Notes under the pieces: model-generated
Seen by the model: only the letters and a program-made list of their open reading frames with translations
Database searches by the model: none
What the model was told of the DNA's origin: nothing
Position numbers and translations under genes: made by a program
Assembly (NCBI GenBank): GCA_030323885.1
Contig: CM059190.1
Coordinates: 86,056,762 to 86,120,761 of the forward strand
From: Branchipolynoe longqiensis
Lineage: Eukaryota > Annelida > Polychaeta > Phyllodocida > Polynoidae
DNA: 64,000 nucleotides
Direction of reading: 5' to 3'
Part shown: one piece after another, positions 1 through 11,026 of the stretch
Position numbering within the stretch: position 1 is the first letter of the stretch
Layout of the letters: each line of letters starts with the position of its first letter

Positions 1-541
1 GGAATTGTGGAAAAATACCGGAAGTCAGGTCTCAACTAGCCTTGTTGTGATGGCATTATCGCTCATATGTAACAGTTTCTTGCTTAGGTTTTATGCTCTA
101 ACTACATCTAAGGTCATATAAGAACCGGATTCGAACCACCCAACTGTTGTCATATACATCCCATCTTTTGGAATTATGTTTAACGTTAATCGGTGGATAT
201 AAGAAATCCCGGAAATCCGCGAAGGTCTTTCATCTCTGATCGTTATATGGTAGGATTTTTCCATTTAATTTTATATTTCTAATCTCACGTTGCCTTTAAT
301 TGCTGGTTTGTTCACGAGCGAAGACTTTATAAGTCAATTTCCTCACCTATTCATGATACTGTCTGGTAGATTAATTAATTTGGATGTGCACACCAAATAA
401 GGAAATTGACAGCATTGCTTCTATGCAGCAATGACTGTAATGACTGTGTAATGACTGTACCATTACCTATGTTGGATAAGTAGGAATAAAGTTAGGTAAG
501 TGTCTTTGCCTTTGAAAATTGCTAATGCTTTCACAGTTTTT
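1..541. other. No gene seen; terminal repeat fragment
   Basis: No exon or recognisable ORF. The first ~35 bases, which include GGAATTGTGGAAAAATACCG, resemble 60,818-60,850 in the PANK intron (GGAATCGTGGAAAATGACCG). They are probably the end of an interspersed repeat that continues to the left. The rest is unassigned AT-rich sequence. Confidence 0.4.
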
Positions 542-599
542 TTAAATAATGTACTTCCATCCGAATGAGACTAGTCTGGTATCACGTGTCTGTAGCACT

Positions 600-1402
600 G
601 TGTGCGCATGTTTGTGAGTGTGCAGATGTTTGTGAGTATGTACATGTTTGTGAGTGTACATGTTTGTGAGTGTGCAGATGTTTGTGAGTATGTACATGTT
701 TGTGAGTTTGTGCATGCTTGTGGGTGCACATGTTTGTGAGTATGCACATGTTTGTGAGTATGCACATGTTTGTGAGTATGCACATGTTTGTGAGTATGCA
801 CATGTTTCTGAGTGCACATGTTTCTGAGTGTGTGCATGTTTGTGAATTTGTGAATGTTTGTGAATGTCTGTGAGTGTGCGCATGTTTGTGAGTGTCCACA
901 TGTTTGTGAGTATGTACATGTTTGTGAGTGCACATGTTTGTGAGTCTGCACATGTTTCTGAGTGCACATGTTTGTGAGTGTGTGCATGTTTGTGAGTGTG
1001 CACATGTTTGAGTGCACATGTTTCTGAGTTTGCGAATGTTTGTGAGTATGTACATGGTTTTGAGTGCGTGCATGTTTGTGAGTGTGCACATGTTTATGAG
1101 TGTGTGCATGTTTGTGAGTGTGCACATGTTTGTGAGTGTGTGCATGTTTGTGAGTGTGCACATGTTTGTGAGTTTGCGAATGTTTGTGAGTATGTACATG
1201 TTTGTGACTGTGCACATGTTTGTGAGTGTGCACATGTTTGTGAGTTTGCACATGTTTGTGAGTGTGTGCATGTTTGTGAGTGTGCACATGTTTGTGAGTG
1301 CTCAGGTTTGTGAGTTTGCGAGTGTGTGCATGTTTGTGAGTGTGCACATGTTTGTGAGTGTGCACATGTTTGTGAGTGTGCGCATAGTTGTGAGTGTGTG
1401 CA
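600..1402. repeat. 18-bp minisatellite (TGTTTGTGAGTGTGCACA)
   Basis: About 800 bases of head-to-tail copies of a unit close to TGTTTGTGAGTGTGCACA. Variants include GTATGCAC, GTTTGCGA and TCTGAGTGCAC, and 12- or 16-base length forms occur. Because most units are a multiple of three, long open frames of HTHKHV-type or CMFVSV-type repeats appear on both strands. They have no start context or conserved domain and should not be read as genes. Confidence 0.9.
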
Positions 1403-1556
1403 GTCAGGACGTGGAATATATAGCCCTGGCTTTTAACCAGGATATCGCATCACATGTAAGCCAACAACTCTGGACCATAGCCATTGGTATATAGGCCACG
1501 CCATCCATGTAATAACAGTGCACTTCTGTGGCAATGAGCATCATGCACTGTTACTA

Positions 1557-1713
1557 CAGTAAAACCTCTCTAAAGCAGGGGGTCGGTTTAGGGAGTTTTT
1601 TTTATTGTTACAATGGTATTTATTGTATGGGTGATCGTTTGGGACCCAAATAAAGCGATCGATATAGGGGAGTGGTTGATCTGCGGAGGTGGTCGGTTAG
1701 AGAGGTTTTAGTG
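1557..1713. mobile_element. pogo/Tigger-like MITE, copy 1
   Basis: A 157-bp element between TA dinucleotides, starting CAGTAAAACCTCTCTAAAGC and ending with the near-inverse GGTTAGAGAGGTTTTAGTG. Short TIRs of this type with a TA target duplication are characteristic of pogo/Tigger members of Tc1/mariner. It has no coding capacity. The interior (AAGCGATCGATATAG, GGTCGGTT) matches a second copy at 5,862-6,028. Confidence 0.7.
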
Positions 1714-1885
1714 TATACTGGTGGGGAATCCAACAACTCAACCAAACTCATAGTGTCAGCTCTCAATGGGTGTAGTAGTCGTGAAAGGGATTCAAGTATG
1801 CTTCAAAATCCATCTTTTAAATTATTTTATTGCATTTTTTTTTTACTTCATAGCATTTTCGTATTTTATATAATTTATTTTACTG

Positions 1886-2213
1886 TTTGTTTGTTGTTTT
1901 ACGTCCTAGCAACATCTAAGGTCATATCAGGATGGGTACCGACTTGTGACAGTGCGCGCTCATGGCGACTTTATAGTGCTGCCCCACTGGAAGACCAGGC
2001 TGCCAGCACCATGACCTGATATCCCACTCAGTCATATTATCCTGACACTGAGCCAACCAGTCCTTGCCGTATCCTAATAATGCCGAGCGCCTGGCTAGGA
2101 AGCGACAAGTATAAATTTTTAAGTCTTTGGTTTGACTCGACCAGGGTTCGAAGCCACGACCTACCAACACGGGAGACTGACGCTCTAACTCATTCGGCCA
2201 TCCCGTCTGGTCT
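1886..2213 (-). mobile_element. tRNA-headed SINE (main family), full length
   Basis: A reference copy of the commonest repeat in the window, read on the minus strand. The tRNA-like head contains an A-box-like TGGCCGAATGAGTTAGAGCG and a B-box-like GGTTCGAA. A central part (CACTATAAAGTCGCCATGAG on minus) is kept in nearly all copies. The tail, on minus, is GATGTTGCTAGGACGTAAAA followed by a CAACAAACAAAC-type end. Length is about 330 bp. Pol III transcription from the head and mobilisation by a LINE in trans is the normal mode for such elements. The partner LINE is not identified. Confidence 0.85.
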
Positions 2214-2465
2214 ATATTTTACTTGATAACCTTTAATTTTAAAGGATGTATTCTACTTGATAACCGTTAATTAGTTTGAAAAGATTATTATTTAAATTGT
2301 CTCAGTGAAAGCTTTTCTTCTTTAAACAAAAAAGTAGGTTTTAAATTTCCTTGATCTAATAGATTTCTACATTGTATCTGAGGGTATTGTTCAATAGACT
2401 TCTACATTGTCACTGTGGTTCATTGTTTGATTGATCTATCGATCGATTGTTTGATCGGTTGATTC

Positions 2466-2762
2466 GGGACGTAGCAAAATCTGAGGTTATAACAGAATGG
2501 GTACAATCTTGTCTTTGGTGGCTTTATAGTGCTTCCTCACTAAGATACTATGCACCCGACAATGTGGCACGATATACCACTTAGTCATATTATACCGACG
2601 CTTAGCCAGCCAATTCTTGTCCTATCCTAGTAAAGTGAAGTACCAAGCAAGATAGAAGCAAGTACCAAGTTTCTATAACAATAAGTCTCCATTTTGATTC
2701 GGCTGAGGTATCGCAACCTCCCGCACAGGAAGCGGACGCTCTGCCGCTAGCCCATCCGGTTC
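2466..2762 (-). mobile_element. SINE, old diverged copy
   Basis: Same family order as 1,886-2,213 but heavily mutated. Still readable are GGACGTAGCAAAATCTGAGG, TTTATAGTGCTTCCTCACT, CCTATCCTAGTAA and the head GGAAGCGGACGCTCTGC. Minus orientation. Confidence 0.65.
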
Positions 2763-2883
2763 ACATACTCAACTGTTGAGAATCTGGAGGAGTCAGTGAC
2801 ACAGTCCCTATTCATAATCTGGTCAGCGCAACTTCTAGAACACCCACCCCAAAGCGAAGATCCTTCTACAGAGTAATTACAGC

Positions 2884-3150
2884 TGGTTGTTTTACGTCCT
2901 AGCAACATCTAAAGTCATATAAGGACGTGTACCGACTTCTGACAATGCACACTCATGGTGACTTCATAGTACTGTAACACTGGGAGACCATCCCACAGCC
3001 ACATTATCCTGACACTGCGCTAACCAGTCGTTGTTCCAATGCCAAGCGCCAGGCTAGATAGCAACGAGTATCAATTTCATAAGTCATTGGTTTGACTCGC
3101 CTGGGATTTGAACTCCCGACCTTCCACACGGATTCGGCCACCGCGTTCGG
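2884..3150 (-). mobile_element. SINE, internally shortened copy
   Basis: It begins with the tail TTTTACGTCCTAGCAACATC and ends at a head remnant GATTCGGCCACCGCGTTCGG. Part of the centre and of the A/B-box spacing is missing. Minus orientation. Confidence 0.75.
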
Positions 3151-3437
3151 TCACAGAGTAGTAGCATTTTTGGCCAAAGTATGATGGGGAGTCCAGGTCA
3201 AGTAGGGGTTTTTAATATTACACTATCAAATTTTTGTTTTTTAAAAATATGAAATTAATTAAAACAATGTACTTAATCAGATATTACTTAATAAAAATGT
3301 GATTAATCAAATTGTGCTAACTAAAGAAATCCTGTGAAATTGATCCTTCCTTCAAATGAGGGATATTTTTCTTTTCAGAAGCGGCTTCATTTATTTTTGC
3401 ATACAGCTACAAGATTTCTAAGCATTGACCCGAAAGC
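3151..3437. other. AT-rich gap, nothing recognised
   Basis: No gene, no TIR pair and no tandem structure seen. It separates a SINE from the 43-bp tandem array. Confidence 0.4.
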
Positions 3438-3781
3438 CCCCTCAAACGCTACCATTAGTGGCGGGCTTCATGAGCTCTTACCCCTCAAACACTACCATTA
3501 GTGGCGGGCTTCCTGAGCTCTTACCCCTCAAACGCTCACATTAGTGGCGGGCTTCCTGAGCTCTTACCCCTCAAACGCTACCATTAGTGGTGGTCTTCCT
3601 AAGCTCTTACCCCTCAAACGCTACCATTAGTGGCGGGCTTCCTGAGCTCTTACCCCTCAAACGCTACCATTAGTGGCGGGCTTCATGAGCTCTTACCCCT
3701 CAAACGCTACCATTAGTGGCGGGCTTCCTGAGCTCTTACCCCTCAAACGCTACCATTAGTGGCGGGCTTCCTGAGCTCTTA
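3438..3781. repeat. Tandem array, 8 x 43 bp
   Basis: Exactly eight copies of a 43-base unit starting CCCCTCAAACGCTACCATTA and containing GTGGCGGGCTTCCTGAGCTC. Copies differ at one to four sites (ATGAGC or CTGAGC, ACTACC or GCTACC, TCACAT in copy 3, GGTGGTCTTCCTAAGC in copy 4). The array is 344 bases, exactly 8 x 43. The unit is not a multiple of three, so a coding role is unlikely. The right boundary abuts a LINE remnant. Confidence 0.95.
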
Positions 3782-3794
3782 CTTATTTATGTGT

Positions 3795-4800
3795 CTGTGG
3801 AAAAAGCGCTGAACTGTAACACTGTCCCATGTCTGATACCCAACTCTGATAATTTCCGTTTATATCAAATCCACATGGCAACATGAGCGAGACAAAAACC
3901 ACAGACAACAAATTACATGAAATCATCACATATGTCAGGAAAACATCACAGACTCATTTAGGTGGGGGTGAGTGGAGACCAAGTGGTCCTCAGCTGCTGC
4001 CACTGGCCGCCCGTGGCTGACACAGCCTTTTTTGCTCAAGGGCTGATTGGTTGTTTACATCCTAGCAACATTTAAGGTCATATCATGACAGGTACCGATT
4101 TGTGACAGTGCACGCTCATGGCAATTTTATAGTGCTTCCTCACTGGGACCACGACCCGATATCCCACTCAGTCACATTATCCTAACACTGAGCTTAGAAC
4201 CAGTCCTGGCCCTATCCTATTAATGCAGAGCACCAGGCTAGGAAGCGACAAATATCAATTTGATAAGTCATTGGTTTGACTCGACCATGAACCAAACTCC
4301 TGAACTCCCATATTTGAAGCCCGCGCTCTACCGATTCAGCCACCGCGCCCGGTTTGCTCCAGGGAGAACCTCCTCCGAATGTATTGGGTCTCAGTCCCAA
4401 CTGGCTTAAAAACATATTTGATTAAACGGTGTTGATCATATGGATTTCAGCCAACAATTTTACAATGCAAGAAGCATGCATGACCTCTTTACAAATGGGA
4501 AACAATTATAAATGTAAAACAGAAACAAATTTTAGTCTTCCTGAGGACAGCAAGAATTGATACCATTGAATTTTACATTGGATTTTACTATCTTTCCCCC
4601 CAATTTTTACAATTAACTGTGAGGTTTTACATTGTCATTTAATACAAACTTTATAATTCATTGGGAGGCTTTACAATCTGTGTAAATGGGATGGCTAAAT
4701 TATAACAGGACAGAATAAACAAATGTAACATGTCTCACCATGAATACAGCTTTTGCTGCTGACAGTGTAACCTCCCCACACCAATGACTCATCAATGTTA
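3795..4800 (+). pseudogene. I-group LINE ORF2 tail, remnant split by a SINE
   Basis: 3,795-4,046 and 4,353-4,800 are two halves of one 5'-truncated LINE end. The encoded stretch reads like KKALNC, LIPNSD and then a region matching QVVLSRCRIGHSWLTHAF of the minus-strand copy at 47.6-48.8 kb. It continues with GEPPPECIG-like sequence, AGCATGCATGACCTCTTTAC and a 3' UTR (AGAATAAAC, TTTGCTGCTGACAGTGTAA). A SINE sits between TTTTGCTCAAGGG and TTTGCTCCAGGG, which look like its target duplication. Many frame breaks; dead copy. Confidence 0.75.
4047..4352 (-). mobile_element. SINE nested in LINE remnant
   Basis: Tail GTTTACATCCTAGCAACATT on the left, tRNA-like head CGATTCAGCCACCGCGCCCG on the right. 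Flanked by TTTGCTCAAGGG and TTTGCTCCAGGG, an approximate 12-bp target duplication. The LINE copy is therefore older than this SINE. Confidence 0.85.
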
Positions 4801-4861
4801 CTTATAATAAAAGTCATATGTTATATGTACAAGGGTTGCTCATCGAATGGAGAGAAAGTTG

Positions 4862-5187
4862 ATTGGTTGGTTATTGGAGTTTTACGTCCTGGCAACATCT
4901 ATGGTCAGGATGGCGACTGACTGTGAGAGTGCGCACTCATGGCGACTTTATAGTGCTGCCCCACTGGGAGACCAGGCCGCCAGCACCATGACCTGATTTC
5001 CCATTCAGTCACATCCCGACACTGAGCCAACCAGTCCTTGCCCTATCTTAATAATGCCGAGCTCCTGGCTAAGAAGCGACAAGAATCAATTTTTAAGTCA
5101 TCGGTTTGAATCGACCAGGGTTCGAACCCCATGATCTACCAAGACGGGAGACGGACGCTCAACTCATTCAGCCATCCCGTCTCGTCA
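4862..5187 (-). mobile_element. SINE (main family), full length
   Basis: Tail TTTTACGTCCTGGCAACATC to head ATTCAGCCATCCCGTCTCGT, minus orientation. The B-box region GGGTTCGAACCCCATGATC is well kept. It separates two related LINE 3'-end blocks (4,711-4,860 and 5,583-5,722). Confidence 0.85.
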
Positions 5188-5222
5188 GGTTAAATTATAA
5201 CACTATACACGATATTCACATG

Positions 5223-5722
5223 CATGCGCTGTGGCAACGGTCCCACAAACACTTCTTGCATATTCAACACGTAGTGTTCATCGTCGCCATCAGATGTCAC
5301 ATGCGTTGTGAATATTGTGTATTAATAGTGACTGACTAGTTTGGTACCCTCCTAAAATTGTCAAAAGAGTCGAAACATGAAAATTTAATTTTCCTTGGAA
5401 GCTCCAATGACCCAAAAGCAATATATATATACTTTTGGAATTTTCAAAATATCCCAAAATTTGACTGCCATGCGTGGATTTGAAAGTTAGTAATTTCCAT
5501 AGCTTTTGTATGCGCTGTGGCAACGGTCCCACAACCATAGTGTTTGTCGTCGCCGTCAGATGGCGCATGCGTTGTGAATATTGTGTATAGAATAAAATGT
5601 TGACACGTCTCACCATGAACAAGGCTTTTGCTGCTGACAGTGTAAAACCTCCCACCAATGACTCATCAATGTTACTTATATGTGCATGGGTTGTCCACCG
5701 AACAGAGACCAAGAGAACCTGA
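5223..5722. repeat. Duplicated block with LINE 3'-end sequence
   Basis: 5,223-5,322 and 5,510-5,590 are diverged copies of one ~90-bp block (GCGCTGTGGCAACGGTCCCA, ATGCGTTGTGAATATTGTGT). The second runs into a copy of the LINE 3' UTR at 5,583-5,722 that parallels 4,711-4,860. A local duplication of a LINE end explains it. Nothing supports the open frame on the minus strand here as a gene. Confidence 0.6.
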
Positions 5723-5861
5723 TCAGAATGAATTGGGTGATTTATTTAGGAAGTGTGCCGCTGGAATATTCTGTTATTTATTGAAAGAACGCAGTAGATC
5801 CTCATGGTGACTCTTCTTTTTGGTGACTCTTCTTTTTTAAGCCGACCGCTATTCGCATATA

Positions 5862-6028
5862 CAGTAAAACCTGTGTAAAACGACCGACCTTGGGACCGAA
5901 TTTAAGTGGTCCATTTAGGGAGGTGGGAGGTTTATGGAGTTAGAATATGGTTACAATGGTATTATTGGGACTCAAATGAAGCGATCGATATAGACGAGTG
6001 GTCGATCTGTGGAGGTGGTCGGTTACTG
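5862..6028. mobile_element. pogo/Tigger-like MITE, copy 2
   Basis: It begins CAGTAAAACCTGTGTAAAAC after TA and ends GGTCGGTTACTG before TA. The shared interior TTACAATGGTATT and AAGCGATCGATATAG shows it is the same family as 1,557-1,713. Confidence 0.7.
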
Positions 6029-6900
6029 TATATATTAATGTGCCTATGTCTGGCCCCATCCGTCAGTGCCTCTAGGTTTTGTGTGATTTGTTCTTGGAAA
6101 ATGGTGCGGTGACATTAATGCTTAAAAATGCAGTGGGTTTGTGAGAAATGTTAAAAAATAGTTTTTTTTTGTTTGTAAGAAGAAGAAAAAGAGAGGATAA
6201 AATGGTCACATGTACTCAATTTTAGCATAATAAAACACATGGTAACTTTGATAAGTTTCCCTGAAAGAATATTCAATGCTGCCCTGCTCCAAACTGGCGT
6301 GTTTTGAGGAATAGCTAAATAAAGCTCTGATTAAAAAATAATATATATATATATATATATATAATATATATATATTTAAAAAAATTATTTTTAAATATAT
6401 TAAAAAAATTAAAAAATACTCGCCAACAAGAGTCGAGCTCAGATGGTCGCCATGACAAACTATGCTAACCCGTTACACTGTGCTCAGCCGTGCATATTCA
6501 AATCAAACTATCGTGTTAAATATCCAATTCCTTAGTCATGGGGGACGAAAGTCAATTTCTGAGTGTACTGAATGCTGACTGACGTTCAGGATTGTCGTTT
6601 CCTGACAGAAACAAATCCTTCCGGTGTGAGTCAGATTCACTCGCTGAAAACCTGTTGATACTCTTTAATTGTCGCCTGGTATGAGTTGAGTACAATTCAC
6701 TAAAATGTCAACAATTGTCAATGAAAATTCATTGAAACTCCCTAAAATGGTACTGGTTTGTAAGTAAACATGTTGGAAATTCTTAACTGTCCTTTAGACT
6801 GAGTAAAATTCACCAAATGTCATTGATTTCTTCAATGGAACCATCCTAGCACTAGCACTAGCACTAGCACTAGCAGTCAGACATTTTGATTTGTCAAAGC
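6029..6900. repeat. AT-rich interval with two microsatellites
   Basis: No gene seen. A TA-dinucleotide run lies at about 6,338-6,376, followed by A/T homopolymer-rich sequence. A short (CTAGCA)n array of about 31 bases lies at 6,846-6,876. The remainder is unassigned. Confidence 0.6.
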
Positions 6901-6904
6901 CACT

Positions 6905-7175
6905 AATACCCCAGTCACACTCCTGCTTGTGACCACTTGCGACCACTTTGTGACAACAAAAAAGGAGTGGTGACAAAGTGGTCCTCAGTGGTCACTGACC
7001 GTGCGACCATTTTGGTCGCAAGGAGATTGCAGCTACTGCACTAAGTAAAAATATTCATACGACCAAAATGGTCACCCAGGTCAGCGACTATTGCTTTGGT
7101 CACAAGGTTTATCGATGACTGCGGCTTCTTTAGTCCGAAGTGGTCGTGAGCTGTAGTGGAAAAGGGGATTAAAAT
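6905..7175. mobile_element. Possible MITE built from GTGGTC/GTGACCA motifs
   Basis: It starts at CCCCAGTCACACTCCTGC, which resembles the CCC(T/A)GTCACAC ends of other elements here. The interior repeats GACCACTT, AGTGGTC and GACCAAAATGGTC on both strands, including a perfect GACCAAAATGGTC. The right end (GAGCTGTAGTGGAAAAGGGG) is too diverged to place the second terminus securely. Confidence 0.4.
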
Positions 7176-7424
7176 ACCGTCAGTTTTCAATGAAAACAGC
7201 TGAAATTATTTTGTAATTGTCATGCGCGTTCAAACTACGCTTTGTGACGTCACGTACCAATATGGATAAGCCACCGACTTCCTCGGCTTATGCTTTCTTT
7301 TTGCCTAAGAAATAATTTGTAATTTTCTGTTAAAATATGATACTGGTCCCCTAAATAAGTTCGATGTATTTGAGTATGTAACCTAATTAGCCACGTCTGA
7401 GGTTCCTGTATAAAATTGTCTTTC

Positions 7425-7880
7425 TTCGAGAAGGGTCCACAGCGACGAAAGGATGAAAAACGGCTGACCACTGGGTCATATTGAGCATACCCTTGCAGGA
7501 TGAGTTTCCCATTCAGTAAGTAGTGATATTGTGTGATTTAAACAGAAATCAATGTAGATCAATTTCAAATATACTTCAAACAATTTAATCTGTGCAAAAG
7601 ATACATAGATATGTGATAATATCTGAACAATAAACTAGTAAAATAATATTTTACTAAACTCCTAGGTCTGTGGAGGTCTAGCCTGGTCCCCTGGCATTCA
7701 TTTGCTCAGGCAGAGGCACAGGAGTTTTCATCTATTATCACTCAGTTTCCAACCTGGTCCCCTAGCCTTTGTACCGGAAACAAGTTTAAACGAGCTCAAA
7801 CGAGTTCAACCGTGGCTGGTTGGGTCGCACCTTGGCTGGTTGGGTCGCTCCGTAAAGCGCTGAATATGCTCATGCTTTCT
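7425..7880. repeat. Interspersed repeat R1, inverted relative to 30,460-30,906
   Basis: Starting at GAGAAGGGTCCACAGCGACG, it passes through GTATATTGAGCATACCC-type sequence, CCTGGTCCCCTAGCC and GGCTGGTTGGGTCGC and ends near GCGCTGAATATGCTCATG. The whole block is reverse-complementary to 30,460-30,906. Its first half is present again at about 28,612-28,815 and 29,036-29,215. No coding frame; likely a non-autonomous DNA element. Confidence 0.7.
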
Positions 7881-8019
7881 TCTCAACAGATAGAATAATG
7901 ACTCATGAAAGAATAAATGTAAATATAAGACGACTTACTTCTGTCGAGACGGTGAGTGTAGCATAAACGTAACTTAAAATCTACTACAATGTTTACAGAC
8001 AGTTTTTATATCAGGTTGG

Positions 8020-8408
8020 TTTGTTGTTGGAGTGTTACGTCCTGGCAACATCAAAGGTCATATCAGGACGGGGGCTATATCAGAAGTGGCAATAGAATAA
8101 ACAATTCTTAACAAAAATAGCCATTTCTTCTTTATCCTTTCTCTTTTTACATTATTTACTAAGAATGAAAAAGTAGGCCAAATTATAAATGCAAATGACA
8201 CAGATGTACCATGCATTGTATTCTACTGGATGAATATTAACTGTCATATTACATTACTCATTCCGGTTTTTCCCCGAAAAATATTACGTCTGTCAGCAAT
8301 TATTCAGCAGTTATTCCATTGATTCTATGCTTCAAGTCGACCCTCATTGCCCGTCCTGATCTGACCATAGATGTTACTAGGACGTAAAACTCCAATAAAC
8401 AAACAAAC
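8020..8408. repeat. Two SINE tails in inverted orientation
   Basis: 8,020-8,071 carries only the last ~50 bases of the SINE on the minus strand (GTTACGTCCTGGCAACATC, GGTCATATCAGGACGGG). 8,352-8,408 carries the same tail on the plus strand (CTAGGACGTAAAACTCC and a final AATAAACAAACAAACC). The ~280 bases between show no family similarity. The same arrangement recurs at 22,738-22,925. Confidence 0.65.
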
Positions 8409-8583
8409 CTCACTTGCGGTATTTAAAACCCTAACAGTCAACCTGCATACAATCAAAGTTTGTTTTTTTTAATGGAAAAAGAGTCAACTCCAATTAAAAA
8501 TTACCCCATAATACCCAATGTGACCTTGTGAAGACAAACATCACTGAAGTAATTCGCAATTTGATGATTTGGGAGGGGGGACT

Positions 8584-8942
8584 TAAAGCTGCATAGTCCG
8601 ATGAAATATCAAATTTTCAAAACCAAACCGATCATCTAGATTTGATTTTTAATATCCAACTTAGATACTGATGCACGTATTAAGCATTTGGTTCTGCATA
8701 GAAGGCAATACTGAGTCAATTTAACAGAACCTGTTACTGCAGAAGTCTACGGTGTCAGAGTTTTGCCAAGCTTGCCAAAACTAATTTTCCAGGTTTGGAC
8801 TCAAAATATCTCAAAAAGTTTACCATTTAAAATAAAAGTAACTTTGAACTAATGTAAAGTAGATACTAGTGATCGATCTAATATATTTATCTTTAAAAAA
8901 AACCCACAGAAATTCAAAACCATCGGACTATGAAACTTTAAC
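8584..8942. mobile_element. TIR element with TTAA flanks
   Basis: Left end TTAAAGCTGCATAGTCCGAT; the right end reads as its inverse (ATCGGACTATGAAACTTTAA). TTAA on both sides suggests a TTAA-targeting superfamily (piggyBac or Kolobok types), by inference only. It is ~360 bp and non-coding. A related end (ATAATCCGATGG) lies at 12,165. Confidence 0.6.
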
Positions 8943-9009
8943 ATTTGATTCATCACAGATGACATGTTCTGATAACAAATATAATACAACTCCATTGCGG
9001 TTTGCCAAA

Positions 9010-9865
9010 GTCGGTGAGGTTGTTAGTGAGCCGGACCCCGGCTGTTCTATTGTCACAGCGACCCCCGCCTTTCTCCCCCCACACATCGCTGAAGTGAGTG
9101 TCACTCTCCAACCACAGACCGCTGAGATGAGTCAGCCGCACTGGAATGCTGACCTAGAGATATACTTAGAGTTAGAGTGGTGGGCGCCGACACTGGGAGT
9201 AACAAAAAATGGACAATACCTCCTCCACACACCCCAAGCCGGTGTCGCGGTTTCAGATCTCCGCCAGTTTCAGCTCTCCGCATCGCTTCGGCGCATGCGT
9301 CAAAATCGAACAGCATCGTCAAAGCATTGTCAATGGTCGTGAGCGATCTTCATACAGAAAAAGTTAAATATCTCTAAAACCACACCACCTAGAAACAAAT
9401 CGCTTGGTACACATATAGAAAACATGTTTACCAAAAAGATTATATTAAATTGATATGGTTAGGGTTCTGGATTTCTATTAATTTTGAATAATGTTTTGTA
9501 CTGCGCGTACCGGCAAACTCACGGCATTGTCAATGGTCGTGAGCAATGTCCATGCAGAAAAAGTGAAATATCGCTAAAACCACACCACCTAGAAACAAAT
9601 CGTTTGGTACACATATAGAAAACATGTTTACCGAACAGATTATATTAAATTTATAAGGTTAGTGACACTGACACCATCGTGACAGTATGAGTGCAGCGAT
9701 TTGCGGCGATCGGCGACGGTTTGAATCTGGCTCAATGTTGACACATGCGCAGATGATACTGTTCGATTTTGACGCATGCGCAGAAGCCAGGCGGAGACCT
9801 GAAACTGGCGCAGATCTGAAACTGAGACACCTGGCACAGACAGCGTTCCAGTACCGATTGGTAGT
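9010..9865. repeat. Composite of inverted and direct repeats
   Basis: 9,240-9,315 is reverse-complementary to 9,745-9,833 (shared CGCATGCGTCAAAATCGAAC and TTTCAGATCTCCGCCAGTTT-type blocks). Between the arms, a ~140-base unit occurs twice in direct orientation at 9,318-9,465 and 9,524-9,665 (ACCACACCACCTAGAAACAA; ACACATATAGAAAACATGTT). Open frames here are side-effects of the repeats. Probably a non-autonomous DNA element with an internal duplication; the ends are not clear. Confidence 0.55.
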
Positions 9866-9974
9866 TGTGTGAGGGGACCATTTGAGTTACCATGCATCGA
9901 TTGCGAAATCCAGCGAGTACTTGTGTGTGATTCTGTTTGTGTGTGGAGAAGGAGGGGTGGGGTTATTGGTTGCT

Positions 9975-10299
9975 GTTTTTTTAGTTTTACATGCTGGCAA
10001 CATCTATGGTCATATCAGGATGGGTACCGACCTTTAACAGTGCGCACTCATGGCGACTTTATAGTGCTGCCACATTGGGAAATCAGGCCGCTGGCACTTT
10101 GACCCAATATCCCACTCAGTCACTTTATCCTGATATTGAGCGATCCAGCCCTTGCACTATCCTATTAATGCCGGGTGCGAGGCTAGGAGGTGACAAGTTC
10201 CAATTTTGTATGTCATTGGTTTGACTCGACTGGGAATCGAACTCACGACCTTCCACACGGGAAGCGCGCTCAACTAATTTGGCCACCACGTCCTTTCAC
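9975..10299 (-). mobile_element. SINE (main family)
   Basis: Tail TTTTACATGCTGGCAACATC to head AATTTGGCCACCACGTCC, minus orientation, diverged in the centre. Confidence 0.8.
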
Positions 10300-10488
10300 G
10301 GGGGGTGAAGTGTTAATTCAACAATTCTTTACATGACGCGCTTTGCCTGCGGGAAAGTGGGAACCGAGTCAAAAACCGACACTGATAAAATCTCAACACC
10401 CCCCCTCCCCGTATCCGAATATTTTCTCTCCCTCCACCCCTCCCCACTTCTTGTTGTTGACCATTAGTTGACTGAGATGGGGGAAACT

Positions 10489-10869
10489 ATAGATAAAAGA
10501 TTCACCCCGTACTTGCAGTAGGGATTAGAAAAAGTGGCGAAAGGCTGGGTAAATGAAATCAGCATATCAATTCTTAATTTAAGAAGAACAAAATATTGTT
10601 CACATACATCTACATATTTACCGCCTACTTTTGATTTGAAAATTATAATAAAACATATAGTTTAATCAACATTAAAAGTCGAATCGGGAGATTTTTTGCA
10701 ATCTCTCTGATTTCATCAATTCTGTGTTGATATAGATGGAACACTGGATGAGGGACCGAGAAGCTCATCTTCTCTGTTTGGTGGTATGATACCCAAAAGC
10801 TTTCACCACTTTTTCTAATGGGTTGTCCTTTACCCCCTACTCTGGATAGGGGTGAGTCTTTTATTTGGG
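10489..10869. mobile_element. TIR element R2, copy 1
   Basis: Ends are inverted: left AGATAAAAGATTCACCCCGT, right (read inverted) CAAATAAAAGACTCACCCCT. The interior (TACTTTTGATTTGAAAATTA, TTCATCAATTCTGTG) matches 27,595-28,571. A solo end is at about 44,362-44,400. It has no coding capacity. Confidence 0.7.
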
Positions 10870-11026
10870 TCAATCTGTGATTCTGTGACATTGGATTGGG
10901 CAGTGCAGTGACCTAGAGCATCACACATAAGTGCAATCTACACCGGCCATGCTAAAATTAGTTATTGAATATAGATGAACACTGGGTATAGTTCAAGAAC
11001 AGTAGTGTGGTCTATTCACTTAAGCC

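Noticed and set aside
542..1494. HTHKHV-repeat and CMFVSV-repeat proteins of 100-264 codons
   Set aside because: Caused by an 18-bp minisatellite; the frames overlap in several registers on both strands.
3438..3781. CRISPR array
   Set aside because: The 43-bp units are contiguous with no spacers, and the genome is eukaryotic.
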